DNA of 64,000 bases from Bog-473 sp963782415 (GCA_963782415.1 CAWAJT010000006.1:682001-746000), one strand, 5' to 3'. Shown: positions 37,856 to 48,245, counted from the first letter of the stretch. Program-made: numbers and translations. Notes: a model not told the origin generated them from the letters alone.

Positions 37856-40112
37856 TTGCTCACGCATGCCCGACGCGGCCGCCCGCGCAGCCGTAGCTCG
37901 GCGCCGACCAACCGTCCCCTGTTCCCCACGGTCAGTGGCGGACTCGTCCTGGTCCTCTCGGGCATCGCCACTGCCGGAACCCTGAGCGCGCCGGGCGCGG
38001 CTGGCGCCGCCCGCGCCCCTGCTACCGGGGCGCACGTCGACGCCTCCACGTCCTGGACCGTCTATCACGGCAGCGCGCTCGGGTCCGGAGTCGACACGTC
38101 GGGCGTGTCCTTCTCCTCGGCCACCACGGCGTGGACCTCGCCGGTGCTCGACGGACAGGTCTACGGGGAGCCGCTCGAGGCCACCGGGCGGGTGTACGTG
38201 GCGACTGAGAACGACACGGTGTATGCCTTGGCCGCCAACACCGGCACCGTCTTGTGGTCCAGCCATGTCGGGACGCCGGTCCCCTCCGGCGACCTGCCGT
38301 GCGGCGACATCAGCCCGACGGTCGGCATCACCGGGACGCCTGTACTCGACGTCGCCCGGGGCGAGGTCTTCGCCGTGGCCGACGAGCTGAGCGGGAGCAC
38401 GCCGACCCACGTCCTCGTGGGACTGAACATCTACACGGGCGCGACCATGCTGAACGAGGCCGTGGATCCACCCGGGCAACCAACCTCGGCGATCCTGCAG
38501 CGCACCGGCTTGAACCTGAGCAATGGCAACGTGGTTTTCGGCTACGGCGGCAACGACGGGGACTGTTCGACCTACAGCGGCTGGGTCGCGGCGGCACCTG
38601 AGGGTGGCGGAACGCCGGGCTACTACCAGGCGGTGCCGATCGGCAACGACGGGGCGGTGTGGATGGGAGGTGCCGCGCCCGAGGTCGACGGGGCCGGCAA
38701 CATCTGGGCCGCAACGGGGAACGGTTCGTCGTCGACACCCTACGACTTCAGCGACTCGGTCCTGGAACTGTCGCCTGGTCTCGCCCGCACGCAGTACTTC
38801 GCGCCAAACAACTGGCCCTTCATGAACTCGCAGGACCAGGATCTCGGGTCGACCGCGCCAGCGCTGCTCTCGAACGGAACCGTGCTGCAAGTCGGCAAGA
38901 ACCAGACGGCGTATCTGATGGACCAATCGAATCTCGGGAGCAACACCGGTACGGGCATCGCCACGGTGTCAGTCTGCCCCGGGGCCATCGCCGGAGGGGG
39001 TGACGCCGTCGTCGGCAACGTGGTCTACGTGCCGTGCGGGGGCGGGCTCCAGTCCCTCCAGACCAACGCATCGCCGGCCTCCGTGTCCGTGCAGTGGACG
39101 AACACCAGCGCCCACGGCCCCCCGATCAGCGCCGGCGGGCTGATCTGGTCGATCGGTGGCAGCTCGCTCTTCGGCATCAATCCTTCGACAGGCGTGACAG
39201 CCGAGACACTCGCCATCGGCAGCCAGGCCAATCACTTCCCGACGCCGTCTGTCGGCGATGGCCTCCTCCTCGCCCCTGCCAGCGATCACGTCGTGGCCTT
39301 CGCCGGCTCGGCCGGCCTGCCGGGGCCCCCGTCTTCCCCGCCGGCGGCCCCGCCCGATTCGTCGTACTGGCTCGTCAGCGTCGGATGGCGGCATCTTCAC
39401 ATTCGGCAATGCCGTCTTCTTCGGCTCCACGGGCAGTCTCCGGTTGAACCAGCCGGTCATCGCCATGGCGCCGACGCCATCGAAGGGGGGCTACTGGTTG
39501 GTGGCGTCCGACGGCGGCATCTTCAGCTTCGGCGACGCCGCCTTCCACGGATCGATGGGCGGCAGAGCGCTCAACAAGCCCATCGTCGGAATGGCCTCGA
39601 CACCGGACGGCGGCGGCTATTGGCTCGTTGCCTCCGACGGGGGCATCTTCGGCTTCGGCGATGCAGCGTTCTCTGGGTCGATGGGTGGAAAGCCGCTCAA
39701 CAGACCGATTGTCGGCATGGCGGCGACGTCCGACGGGCTCGGCTACTGGCTCGTTGCCTCCGACGGGGGCATCTTCAGCTTCGGTGACGCCGCCTTCCAC
39801 GGATCGATGGGCGGCAGAGCGCTCAACAAGCCCATCGTCGGGATGGCCTCGACCTCCGACGGCCTCGGGTACTGGCTCGTGGCGTCAGACGCCGGCATCT
39901 TCACCTTCGGCGACGCCACCTTCTACGGGTCCGCCGGCGGCGTGCCCCTGCGCCGACCGGCTGTCGGCCTGGCCGCCACCCCTGACGGTCGGGGCTATTG
40001 GATCGCCGCCGCTGACGGCGGCATCTTCAACTACGGGGACGCCAACTTCAGCGGATCCGAGGGCGCCGTCGTCTTGAACAAACCCGTGGTCGGGATCGCC
40101 GCGCAGGGCTGA
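37856..40112 (+). CDS. Secreted PQQ-like propeller protein with YWLVASDGG repeats (frameshifted)
   Basis: An exported protein with a signal segment (GGLVLVLSGIATAGTLSAPGA), then a propeller of PQQ-binding-like repeats (TAWTSPVLDGQVYGEPLEAT, VYALAANTGTVLWSS and others) up to residue 490. About six repeats of 42 residues with the core YWLVASDGGIFSFGDAAF follow, ending KPVVGIAAQG at 40112. A single extra base at A39377 breaks the frame inside the first repeat (YWLVS-VGW instead of YWLVASDGG). The start is unclear; the TTG at 37856 is the first usable one after the upstream gene. Two 92-base repeat stretches are 97% identical. Function unknown; probably adhesive or glycan-related. Confidence 0.6.
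39510..39601. repeat. Near-identical repeat copy 1 in the PQQ-like/YWLV gene
   Basis: This 92-base stretch matches 39762-39853 at 89 positions. The copies are 252 bases apart, exactly two 42-residue units, which points to recent duplication or gene conversion within the array. Confidence 0.9.
39762..39853. repeat. Near-identical repeat copy 2 in the PQQ-like/YWLV gene
   Basis: Second copy of the 92-base unit at 39510-39601; the three differences are silent or conservative changes. Confidence 0.9.
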
Positions 40113-40200
40113 CACCACCCACGCCCTCGACGTTGCGACCGTTGCGTGGCTCCACTCCCTGCACCCGCGCCAACTGACCGGCTCACGCGATGATGCAGGA

Positions 40201-40782
40201 GTGCCACCGCACGCCGCCGCCGGCGACCCCGCCCCGCTCCTGCTCCTGACCGGCTCTCCCGGCTGCGGGAAAACCACGATCGCGCCGCTCGTGGCCGACC
40301 GTCACGAATCGTCGGCCTGCCTCGATCTGGACTGGTTCTTCGCCAAGCTGCGGCGTGGAGCGATCGATCCCTGGCGGGTCGAAGCGCACGCCCAGAACAG
40401 AATTGTGCTGCAGGCAGCGGCCGAGGCCGCAGCGAGCTTTGCCGCGGGGGGCTACTTCACGGTTGCCGAGGGCATCCTGTACCCGTTCATGCTCGACCTG
40501 TTTGCTGCAGCGTGCACGCGGAACGGTGTGGACGTGCACTATGCCGTGCTGCGAGCACCGATCGACCTGGTGCAGCGGCGCGTTCAGGACCGCCGCGCCG
40601 AACCGCAGCACGCGAAAGCCTTGGCCGACGCGGCCGTCGTCGACGACATGTGGATGCAGTTCGAGCAGCATGGCGTGGCCGAGCGCCACCGGATGGACTC
40701 GGGTCGCCGTTCCCCCGAACGGGTGGCCGAGGAGCTCGACCGCCGTCTCGCTGCCGGAGACTTCAAGCTGACGTCGTCATGA
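40201..40782 (+). CDS. P-loop kinase-like protein, zeta-toxin/CPT-like
   Basis: A 193-residue ATP-binding protein. LTGSPGCGKTTIAPLVADRH is the Walker A, followed by SSACLDLDWFFAKLRRG, the shape of small-molecule kinases such as chloramphenicol phosphotransferase, gluconate kinase or zeta-type toxins. VAEGILYPFMLDLFAAACTR and YAVLRAPIDLVQRRVQDR are the core strand and the arginine-rich lid. Starts at GTG 40201. No antitoxin gene lies next to it, so a toxin role is not supported; a housekeeping or resistance kinase is as likely. It converges with the acyltransferase gene. Confidence 0.6.
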   Translation: MPPHAAAGDPAPLLLLTGSPGCGKTTIAPLVADRHESSACLDLDWFFAKLRRGAIDPWRVEAHAQNRIVLQAAAEAAASFAAGGYFTVAEGILYPFMLDLFAAACTRNGVDVHYAVLRAPIDLVQRRVQDRRAEPQHAKALADAAVVDDMWMQFEQHGVAERHRMDSGRRSPERVAEELDRRLAAGDFKLTSS

Positions 40783-40793
40783 AAGCCGTCTGA

Positions 40794-43133
40794 TCACGCG
40801 GCCGGATTCCTGACCTCGACGGTCAGACTGTTGCTCACACTGCGATGGCCTGCTGCGTCATAGGCGACGGCCCGCACGACGTAGCGACCATTCGGGACGG
40901 TGGTCGTGTCCCAGGAAAATTGCGATTCGTCAGCGACCGTGGACCCGGACCCGATCACCTTGTCGTGCAACGTGGCCCCCGTTGCTTGGAACTCGATCTT
41001 GGTGACCCCGGCGGTGAACGAAGGATGAGCCGCGATGGCGCGCGTCGTTCCCGTGAGAACCTGACCGTTCGTGACTCCGGTGAGCCGCATGACGGGAAGG
41101 GGGTTCTGAGGGTGCTTGAGGGCATCGATACCGAGCCGTGGCATGAGCCAGCGAGCCACGTAGAGCGATCCCGGGACGTCGTAGTGCTCTCCGTCCCCAC
41201 GAATCCACTGTCCGTGCACCAGGGGTGGGCATGGTGGTCCCGCGGGACATTCAAAGTTGGCGAGGTCGACCAGCTTGACGTGGGGTGTCTTGGCCGCGAA
41301 TCGGGCCAGGAACACGTTCAGGCTGTCGAAATACCGATCCTGGGTGGTCACACCCGAGGGGCTATGGAAGGAGGCCGGCTGCGTCAGCAGGACGACGGTC
41401 GCCCCCATGTCGGTGAACTGCTTCAGGCGCGCGGTCATCCTTGTGGTGAGCACAGCGGTCCAAGCCGCAGTGCCCGGTTCGACAACCTTTGCATGCACCC
41501 CCGTCCCGACCAGCAACCCTTCACGCTCCCATGAGCTCGCCCACACGACGACGTCCGGAGGTCCTCCGCCGAGTGCCCGCTGGACGGCCTGGTCGACGCG
41601 CCCGGGGCACAACTTGGTGGACGCGTTGTACACCTTGCCATTGATGACATCGGGAGCGAGCTGGCCGCTCACGATGCCGCAGCCCACCACCGTTCCATCC
41701 TCGACGCGCACCCCGGCCGGCTCGGCGACAGCTTGGAGCCCCGGCAGCATGGTGCACGCTGTCGAGTCACCAAGGAGAAGGATGCGGGCGACAACATGAT
41801 CGCTCGGCCCCGCACCGGTACCCATCAATCCCCGCAGCTCGGACTGTGATGGCGCCTCGCACGATTGACCCGTCTGGGCATTGCCCAGCCCAGTGATCGC
41901 CGTCGTCCCTGCGTCGTGCCACCGAAGTTCAAGCGTCGCCACGGTCAGGCTGAAGACGATCAGACAGACACCGAGGAGGAGACTGATCCGACGCTTCCCA
42001 ATGAGGTACCTGCTCAGCCGAATGGGGTTCTCGATGAGCCTGTAGGTGGCGACAGCGAGACCCACGGCAAGTAGCTCCCAGCCCAGCGCCTGCCAGACGG
42101 GCAGTTGCGAGAGGCCACGGTGTTCGGTTACGAGGATGAGGATGGGCCAATGCCACAGGTACAACGAGTAGGAGATGAGGCCGATCCACTGGAAGAGACG
42201 CAGCCGCAGCACAGCCTCGACCCCGTACGTCGGCTGGGCGACGCCGGAGGCAATCACCAATGCGGCACCGAGTACAGGGACGGCGACAGCCCATCCGGGA
42301 TACGCCGTCGACGAGGAAAAGGTGATGGCGGCCAACAGGATCAGACCGATTCCACTCCACGAGAGCGCTGCCGCGACCGACGACGACAGACGCCGAAGTC
42401 CGACGGTTGCGGTCGCGACGAGGCCGCCCAGAGCAAGCTCCCAGACCCGAGGAAGGGGCGAGAAGTACGCTGCCGTCGCATTGCTCGAGGTCTGGATGAC
42501 CGAGGCGGTGAACGAGATCACGATGGCGGCACCGAGCACTGTCGCGAGCCGACGGCGAAGCGAGTGCCGCATCGACAGGCCGGCAACGATCAGGAAGATC
42601 GTGGGGTAGATCACGTAGAACTGCTCTTCCACCGCCAGCGACCAGTAGTTCTGCAACAGAGAAGGTGGGAGCTGCGAAGCGAGGTAGTTCGTACCGGCGG
42701 TAGCGAAGTGCACGTTGATCAAGAACACCGAGGCCCACCGGGCGTCGGTCGCGGTCTGTGCGCCGTCGACGGGCCCCAGGAGTGGGAATGAGGCGATGAC
42801 GGCCACCACGATCACCAGGGTCGCCGCCGGGAGGATGCGGCGGACTCGACGGGCGTAGAACGTGGCGATCGACGTCGAACCCTTCGACGAGCGTTCTCGG
42901 AGAAGGACGCCCGTGATCACATAGCCAGAGATCACGAAGAAGACATCGACGCCGACGTAGCCTCCGCCCATGCCAGGTACGTGCGCATGGAAGAGCAAGA
43001 CGAGCGTGACGGCGACGGCGCGCAGACCTTGGATGTCAGGCCGAAATCGTCGATCCTCGGGCGCGGTGCCCGCTTCCTCACCCGCATGGTCCGGGCGCTC
43101 CGCGATGAGGGTCGCTTCTCCGTCAACTGGCAT
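40794..43133 (-). CDS. OafA-like acyltransferase with SGNH and Ig-like C-terminal domains
   Basis: A 779-residue membrane protein that probably O-acetylates a surface glycan. Residues 30-370 are acyltransferase-3: FRPDIQGLRAVAVTLVLLFH, GGYVGVDVFFVISGYVITG and WSLAVEEQFYVIYP, with about ten membrane segments. Residues 430-650 are an SGNH-like domain: LLLGDSTACTML holds the Ser, DGEHYDVPGSLYVARW the Asp-His pair. Residues 675-779 look like an Ig-like domain, an addition not usual in OafA. It starts at ATG 43133 and converges on the kinase-like gene with 12 bases between stops. Acetyl-CoA donor and outer-surface acceptor are inferred from the family. Confidence 0.85.
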   Translation of the reverse strand: MPVDGEATLIAERPDHAGEEAGTAPEDRRFRPDIQGLRAVAVTLVLLFHAHVPGMGGGYVGVDVFFVISGYVITGVLLRERSSKGSTSIATFYARRVRRILPAATLVIVVAVIASFPLLGPVDGAQTATDARWASVFLINVHFATAGTNYLASQLPPSLLQNYWSLAVEEQFYVIYPTIFLIVAGLSMRHSLRRRLATVLGAAIVISFTASVIQTSSNATAAYFSPLPRVWELALGGLVATATVGLRRLSSSVAAALSWSGIGLILLAAITFSSSTAYPGWAVAVPVLGAALVIASGVAQPTYGVEAVLRLRLFQWIGLISYSLYLWHWPILILVTEHRGLSQLPVWQALGWELLAVGLAVATYRLIENPIRLSRYLIGKRRISLLLGVCLIVFSLTVATLELRWHDAGTTAITGLGNAQTGQSCEAPSQSELRGLMGTGAGPSDHVVARILLLGDSTACTMLPGLQAVAEPAGVRVEDGTVVGCGIVSGQLAPDVINGKVYNASTKLCPGRVDQAVQRALGGGPPDVVVWASSWEREGLLVGTGVHAKVVEPGTAAWTAVLTTRMTARLKQFTDMGATVVLLTQPASFHSPSGVTTQDRYFDSLNVFLARFAAKTPHVKLVDLANFECPAGPPCPPLVHGQWIRGDGEHYDVPGSLYVARWLMPRLGIDALKHPQNPLPVMRLTGVTNGQVLTGTTRAIAAHPSFTAGVTKIEFQATGATLHDKVIGSGSTVADESQFSWDTTTVPNGRYVVRAVAYDAAGHRSVSNSLTVEVRNPAA

Positions 43134-43516
43134 TACGGCCGCACCATGGCATGTTCTTCGGCAGTTCGCTCACGATCATGGCCGTGGAGAGAACACGGCG
43201 CGCAGGTCACCTGCATCCGGGCGTTAACAGAAGCAGGTGAGCACAACCTCGACGCCGAGGAAATCTGCCCATCTGTCCCGCCTCCCCCGCCGGATTCCAG
43301 GTACGTCAACGACATTGAGATTACAGAGCGGATCGTGGGTGGTGCAGGGCGCGCAATCGATCTGCAGGGCCCCTCAAACGGTCCACATCAGGGGCGCGTT
43401 CGGGCACGACCGCTGGTCGAGACCCGCTCCTTTTCGTTACCCTCCGACAGCCGGTCCGGACCAATCCGCAGCGTCCGAGTGGCGGACTCCGTCAAGCGCT
43501 GCCTGGCCTCTTGTGC
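43134..43516. other. 383-base intergenic region, no gene seen
   Basis: Lies upstream of the OafA-like gene and downstream of the luciferase-like gene, both on the minus strand. Open frames here are arginine- and proline-rich shadows without a recognisable product. Promoter elements for the acyltransferase must be here, but none is clear. Confidence 0.5.
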
Positions 43517-44647
43517 TCAGGAACCGCCGGCGGCGAGGCGCAACGTGGTGGTGCGGTGGATCGGGTCCTTGTCGAACGTCGGCAGCAGGTGCTTCCCGAA
43601 CGTCTCCACCGCCTCCTCGCACGACTCGATCGACATGGAGCTCGACAACATGCCGAAGGCCAGCTGGTCGGCACCGGTGGCAGCGTAGCGGTCGATGGCC
43701 TTACTGACCTCTTCGGGCGTGCCCACGGCGACGTCACCGGTTGCGATGACGGCGTCGAGCGAGTCGGCGTCCATGGCCGGCACGATCTCGGGCCACTCGG
43801 GCACACCGGGGGGCTTGGGGAACGTGTCGAGGTATCGGAACACCAGGCTCAGGTGGTAGTTCGAATCCGCCGTGAGGAAGGTCTTGCGCGCCTTGGCACC
43901 ATCTTCCATGCAGATCATCGTCGTGGTGATCATGACGTTGTCGTTGACGAACCCACCAACGGGGTTCTTGCAGTCACCGATCTTCTCCTTGTAACGGGCG
44001 ACCAGCGGCGTGAGTTGGTCAGGCGTCGAGAAACCGAAGCAGAGGACCCCCACGCCGAGCTCGGCGGCGAGGTCGAAGGTCGACGGGCTACCGGCCGCCA
44101 TCCAGATGGCCGGGTGGGGCTTGGAGTAGGGCTTGGGCAGGACGTTGCGCTTCGGCATGGAGAAGAACTTGCCGTCATAGCTGTAGTCCTCGTCCTTCCA
44201 CATGCGCACGATCTGGGGCAGGGTCTCGGCAACCATCTCGCGGGTCAGATCGGAATCCTCGATCCCGAAGCCCTTCTGCTCCGTGGTGGACGAGCCGCGG
44301 CCGGTGCCGAACTCGAAGCGGCCCTCCGAGAGGTGGTCCAACATGGCGACGCGCTCGGCGATGCGGGCCGGATGGTTGACCGGCGGCGTGATGTTGAAGA
44401 TGCCCGAGCCGATGTGGATGTTGCTCGTCTTGGCCGCGCAAAAGGCGAGGAAGGACTCCGATGCCGACAGGTGCGAGTACTCGGTGAGGAAGTGGTGCTC
44501 CGAGGCCCAGGTGTACTTGAAGCCGGCCTTGTCGGCCGCCACGATGAAGGCGACCTCGTCCATGATGCGGTCGTGCTCAGCCGAGGGCCCGTGCTGCTCG
44601 ACGTAGCGGGGCAGAAGGCACGCAGCGTTGAAGATGCCGAATTCCAT
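43517..44647 (-). CDS. Luciferase-like (LLM) flavin-dependent oxidoreductase
   Basis: A 376-residue luciferase-like monooxygenase of the two-component, bacterial-luciferase-like branch. The N-terminus MEFGIFNAACLLPRYVEQHG, then AGFKYTWASEHHFLTEYSHL, SGIFNITPPVNHPARIAERV and DHLSEGRFEFGTGRGSSTTE are all diagnostic; AIWMAAGSPSTFDLAAELG is near the flavin phosphate site. Such enzymes need reduced FMN from a partner reductase or use F420. The ATG at 44647 lies 80 bases from a KstR-like site shared with the divergent FadD17-like gene, which suggests a role in sterol or isoprenoid breakdown. Confidence 0.85.
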   Translation of the reverse strand: MEFGIFNAACLLPRYVEQHGPSAEHDRIMDEVAFIVAADKAGFKYTWASEHHFLTEYSHLSASESFLAFCAAKTSNIHIGSGIFNITPPVNHPARIAERVAMLDHLSEGRFEFGTGRGSSTTEQKGFGIEDSDLTREMVAETLPQIVRMWKDEDYSYDGKFFSMPKRNVLPKPYSKPHPAIWMAAGSPSTFDLAAELGVGVLCFGFSTPDQLTPLVARYKEKIGDCKNPVGGFVNDNVMITTTMICMEDGAKARKTFLTADSNYHLSLVFRYLDTFPKPPGVPEWPEIVPAMDADSLDAVIATGDVAVGTPEEVSKAIDRYAATGADQLAFGMLSSSMSIESCEEAVETFGKHLLPTFDKDPIHRTTTLRLAAGGS

Positions 44648-44727
44648 GAAGATCCACGTCCTCGTCTACGGTGCCGCGGGTCCACTCCGGCGGCGCTCCA
44701 GCGAAGGTAACACGGGTCGGATTAAAA

Positions 44728-44741
44728 TGCAACGTGTTCCA
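44728..44741. promoter_or_regulatory. KstR-like operator TGCAACGTGTTCCA
   Basis: Matches the mycobacterial KstR pattern TnnAACnnGTTnnA at every fixed base; the reverse complement is TGGAACACGTTGCA. It lies between the divergent luciferase-like (start 44647) and FadD17-like (start 44785) genes and could control both. Confidence 0.7.
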
Positions 44742-44784
44742 ATAATGGGAGTTCCATCCCAGGTCAGAGACGTTTGGAGATGTA

Positions 44785-46554
44785 GTGACTGCTGCTGAGA
44801 CGCAACCGCCCGGCCGTGGTGCCGCGCCGACCTCACCCACTGCTCCTCCGACCGCTCCCGCCCCGACGGCATCTCCAGGCGTCTCGGAGGACACCATCAC
44901 CGGCGCCGTCCTGGCCCTGGCCGACGTGGACCACTGGGCCTGGTCGCCAACGACCTTCGACTCAGCCACGCCGAGGTGGTGGCGCGGGCGGCGGCGCGGG
45001 CGGCCTGGCTGCTCGCACAGCGTCGGGAGGGACCCTTCCACGTGGCGCTGATGCTCGACAACGTGCCGGAGTTCGTCTACTGGCTCGAGGCGGCCGCACT
45101 GGCCGGCGCGGTGGTGGTCGGGGCCAACCCGACGCACCGCGGCGAGGAGCTGGTACGCGGACCTGGCCCACACCGAGTGCCAGTTCCTGGTCACCGACTC
45201 GACCTACCTACCCCTGGTGAGCGGCGCGCGCATCGGCGACGCGCTCGGGGAGGTTGGGTCCACCAACTCGCGGGTTCTGGTGCTCGACACGCCCTCAGCG
45301 GTCGACACCCTCCGCCCCTACGCGGCGGCACGGGCGCAAGAGGTGGCTGACCGCAGCGTGACGCCGGACTCGCTCGGCTATCTCCTCTTCACCTCGGGAA
45401 CATCCGGTGCGCCCAAAGCCTGCCTGTGCAGCCAGGGCCGGTTGGCCCGCATCGGGTCGATCGTGGCGCAGATGTACAGCCTCGTCCCCGCGGACGTCTG
45501 CTATCTCTCCATGCCGCTCTTCCACTCCAACGCCCTGATGGCCGGATGGGGTCCGGCGTTGATGGCGGGGTCGACCTGTGCCCTGCCCTCTTCGGGCCGC
45601 TTCTCCGCCTCGGGCTTCTTGCCCGACGTCCGCGCCACCGGTGCGACCTACTTCAACTACGTCGGCAAGCCGCTCTCGTTCATCTTGGCCACGCCCGAGA
45701 AGCCCGACGACGCCGACAATCCGCTCGTGCGCGCCTTCGGCAACGAGGGCACCACCGATGACGTGGCCCGCTTCGCCGAGCGCTTCGGGGTCGCTGTCAC
45801 CGACTCCTACGGCTCGACCGAGGGGGGTGCCACCGTGCAACGCACTCCGGACACCCCTCCCGGTGCGCTGGGGCGGGCGCCCGAAGGCACCGTGGTGCTC
45901 GATCCGGCCACCGGCGATGAGTGCCCGCCCGCACGCTTCGACGAGCAGGGTCGGCTCGTGAACGCAGAGGAGTCGATCGGCGAGCTCGTGTCCAAAGGGG
46001 GCGGCGCCGGCTTCGAGGGCTACTGGCGCAACGCGGAGGCCGAGACCGCTCGCCTCAAGGAGGGGTGGTACTGGACCGGCGATCTGGCCTACCGCGACGA
46101 GGCGGGCTTCTTCTACTTCGCCGGACGGGATCACGACTGGCTCCGCGTCGACGGGGAGAACTTCGCCTCGGCGCCGATCGAGCGCATTCTCCAACGGCAC
46201 CCCGACATCGTGCTGGCCTCGGTCTACGCCGTGCCCGACCCGGTGGTGGGCGACCAGGTGATGGCCGCCGTGCAGTTGCGCCCTGGCCTACGCGATCTCG
46301 ATCCCACGGCGTTGCGCGAATTCCTTGCCGCGCAGGGAGACCTTGGCACCAAATGGGCGCCTCGCTTCGTGCGCATGAGTCCCGCGTTGCCGGCCACGGC
46401 GACGAACAAGGTGCTCAAGCGGTCGTTGCGGGTGGAGCGATGGAACTGCGCGGAGCCGGTGTTGTGGCAGTCAGAGAAGGGTGGCGCCTACCGACTTCTC
46501 ACCGAGGCGGAAGCCGCCGAGCTCGAAGCTGCCGTGGGGGACCGGGCCCTCTAG
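44785..46554 (+). CDS. FadD17-like acyl-CoA ligase, two frameshifts
   Basis: About 590 residues of an AMP-forming CoA ligase similar to mycobacterial FadD17, an enzyme of the sterol side-chain regulon. The GTG at 44785 has GGAG upstream. A base is missing near 44934 (CCACTGG for CCACCTGG), after which VALMLDNVPEFVYWLEAAAL and GAVVVGANPTHRGEEL read on; one extra base near 45155 returns to the first frame at ADLAHTECQFLVTDS. P-loop: LLFTSGTSGAPKACLCSQGR; adenylate site: DSYGSTEGG; hinge: YFAGRDHDWLRVDGENFASA; Lys near PATATNKVLKRSL. The two shifts cancel, so sequencing error is the simplest explanation. Confidence 0.8.
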
Positions 46555-46590
46555 CGACGCCTGCCGCCAGCTCATATCCGCCCGCCGGCT

Positions 46591-47775
46591 TCAGCGGTCG
46601 ATGCCGAGCACCAACCCGCTCGTCGGCACGCCTGTCCCGGCCGTGACCACCACGTGCTCGACCTCGGGCACCTGGTTCACCGAGGTGCCCCGGACCAGGC
46701 GTGTTCCCTCGGCGATGCCGTTCATACCGTGGAGGTACGCCTCGCCGAGCTGGCCGCCGTGAGTGTTGATCGGGAGCGCACCGCCGAGCTCGAGCCGGCC
46801 GTCGCGCACGAAGTCCTTGGCCTCGCCCTTGCCGCAGAAGCCGAGTTCCTCCAACTGGTAGAGGACGTACGGCGTGAAGTGGTCGTAGAGGATCGCCGCC
46901 TGCATGTCCTCGGGACCGAGGCCTGACGTCTCCCAGAGCTGCTGCGCCACGACCGCCATTTCGGGCAACCCGAGCAGGTCATCGCGGTAGTAGCTGGTCA
47001 TCATGTCCTGACCCGCGCCCGAGCCCTGTGCCGCGGCCCGGATCACGACCGGGTCCGTACGGAGGTCACGCGCCCGCTCCAGCGAGGTCACCACGAGCGC
47101 CTGGCCCCCGTCGGTCTCCTGGCAGCAGTCGAGCAGGTGCAGCGGCTCGACGATGAAGCGGCTGTTCTGGTGGTCGTCGAGGGTGATCGGCTGCTCGTAG
47201 AACCAGGCTTTCGGGTTGGTCGCCGCGTGCTTGCGGTCGGCCACCGCCACCCGGCCGAGGTCCTCACTCGTCGCACCCGTCTCGTGCAGGTAGCGCTGCG
47301 CCGCCATGGCCACCCACGAGGCCGGGGTCAGGAGCCCCACCGGGAGGTAGGACGCCATGTGCGCGTTCTCGGCGTTCGGCAGGGGTGGACGGCCCTGCAC
47401 GCCGGTGCCGAAGCGGCTGCCCGACCGTTCGTTGAAGGCGCGGTAGCAGACGACGACATCGGCCACGCCGGACGAGACCGCCAGCGCGGCCTGCTGAATG
47501 GTGGCGCAGGCGGCGCCGCCCCCGTAGTGGATGCGGCTGAAGAACGTCAGGTCACCGATGCCCAAGCTGCGTGCGATGTCGATGTCCGGATTGGTGTCCG
47601 AGCTGAAGGTCACCATCCCTTGGACCTCGGAGGGAGCAATGCCGGCGTCGGCCAGCGCGGCGGCGACGGCCTCGACGGCCAGACGCAGCTCGGAACGGCC
47701 CGAGTTCTTGGAGAACTCGGTGGCGCCGATGCCGGCGATGGCAGTCCGGCCGGCGAACGAGTGGGCGTGGGCCAT
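46591..47775 (-). CDS. Ltp2-like thiolase-fold protein (sterol side-chain retroaldolase)
   Basis: A 394-residue thiolase-fold protein of the SCP2-thiolase/Ltp2 group. In mycobacteria Ltp2, together with the DUF35 domain of ChsH2, cleaves the C17 side chain to androstenedione and propionyl-CoA. GRTAIAGIGATEFSKNSGRS, SRIHYGGGAACATIQQAALA, AILYDHFTPYVLYQLEELGF and LPINTHGGQLGEAYLHGMNG are group features; the last holds a conserved His. The ATG overlaps the ChsH1-like stop (TGATG). It is the last gene of a five-gene run; gene order and products match the igr operon except that the two FadE genes are separated by the ChsH2-like gene. Confidence 0.8.
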   Translation of the reverse strand: MAHAHSFAGRTAIAGIGATEFSKNSGRSELRLAVEAVAAALADAGIAPSEVQGMVTFSSDTNPDIDIARSLGIGDLTFFSRIHYGGGAACATIQQAALAVSSGVADVVVCYRAFNERSGSRFGTGVQGRPPLPNAENAHMASYLPVGLLTPASWVAMAAQRYLHETGATSEDLGRVAVADRKHAATNPKAWFYEQPITLDDHQNSRFIVEPLHLLDCCQETDGGQALVVTSLERARDLRTDPVVIRAAAQGSGAGQDMMTSYYRDDLLGLPEMAVVAQQLWETSGLGPEDMQAAILYDHFTPYVLYQLEELGFCGKGEAKDFVRDGRLELGGALPINTHGGQLGEAYLHGMNGIAEGTRLVRGTSVNQVPEVEHVVVTAGTGVPTSGLVLGIDR

Positions 47776-48245
47776 CACGCGCCCGCTTCCGCCACCGGCA
47801 ACAGCACGGTCACCGTGCCGGTCACATGGTCGCCCAGGTTGTTGGCGCCGCGCAGCGACACCGTGACCGACCCGTACCGCCCGTCGTCGGTCAGCGCGCC
47901 CTTTTCGGTCACGGTCCCCGTCAACGTCATGATGCAGTCGGGGTAATTCGGCGCACCGAGCCGGATACTGACCTCCTCGATCCGGCTGCGCGGTCCCGAC
48001 CAGTCGGTGACGTAGCGCCCCACCAGCCCGTTGGTGGTGAGGATGTTCATGAAGATGTCCTTGGAGCCGCGCGCTTGCGCCAGGACGCCGTCGTGGTGCA
48101 CGTCCTGGTAGTCCCGGCTGGCGATCGCTCCCGACACGATCAGCGTGCGGGTGATGGGGAGCTCCAGCGTCGGGAGCTCGTCACCCTCAGCCACGCTGGC
48201 GAACGTCGGCCCGGACAGGTCGATGCGGGAGGCCGGTGCGCTCAC
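47775..48245 (-). CDS. ChsH1-like MaoC-family enoyl-CoA hydratase subunit
   Basis: A 156-residue hot-dog-fold protein. ASRDYQDVHHDGVLAQARGS is a MaoC-type hydratase-2 motif with Asp and His at the catalytic positions; FMNILTTNGLVGRYVTDW and RIEEVSIRLGAPNYPDCI are the next conserved strands. In mycobacteria ChsH1 pairs with ChsH2 as an enoyl-CoA hydratase acting on the side-chain pregnene-type CoA ester. Start and stop overlap the neighbouring FadE stop and Ltp2-like start by four and one bases, so the subunits are translated in a coupled run. Confidence 0.8.
   Translation of the reverse strand: MSAPASRIDLSGPTFASVAEGDELPTLELPITRTLIVSGAIASRDYQDVHHDGVLAQARGSKDIFMNILTTNGLVGRYVTDWSGPRSRIEEVSIRLGAPNYPDCIMTLTGTVTEKGALTDDGRYGSVTVSLRGANNLGDHVTGTVTVLLPVAEAGA

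Noticed and set aside
40201..40782. Toxin-antitoxin module based on the zeta-toxin-like kinase
   Set aside because: No small antitoxin gene is next to it, and the P-loop pattern equally fits gluconate-kinase or chloramphenicol phosphotransferase-like proteins.
43134..43516. A hidden gene in the 383-base gap
   Set aside because: All frames there are Arg/Pro-rich shadows without a start and ribosome binding site that agree, and nothing matches a known family.
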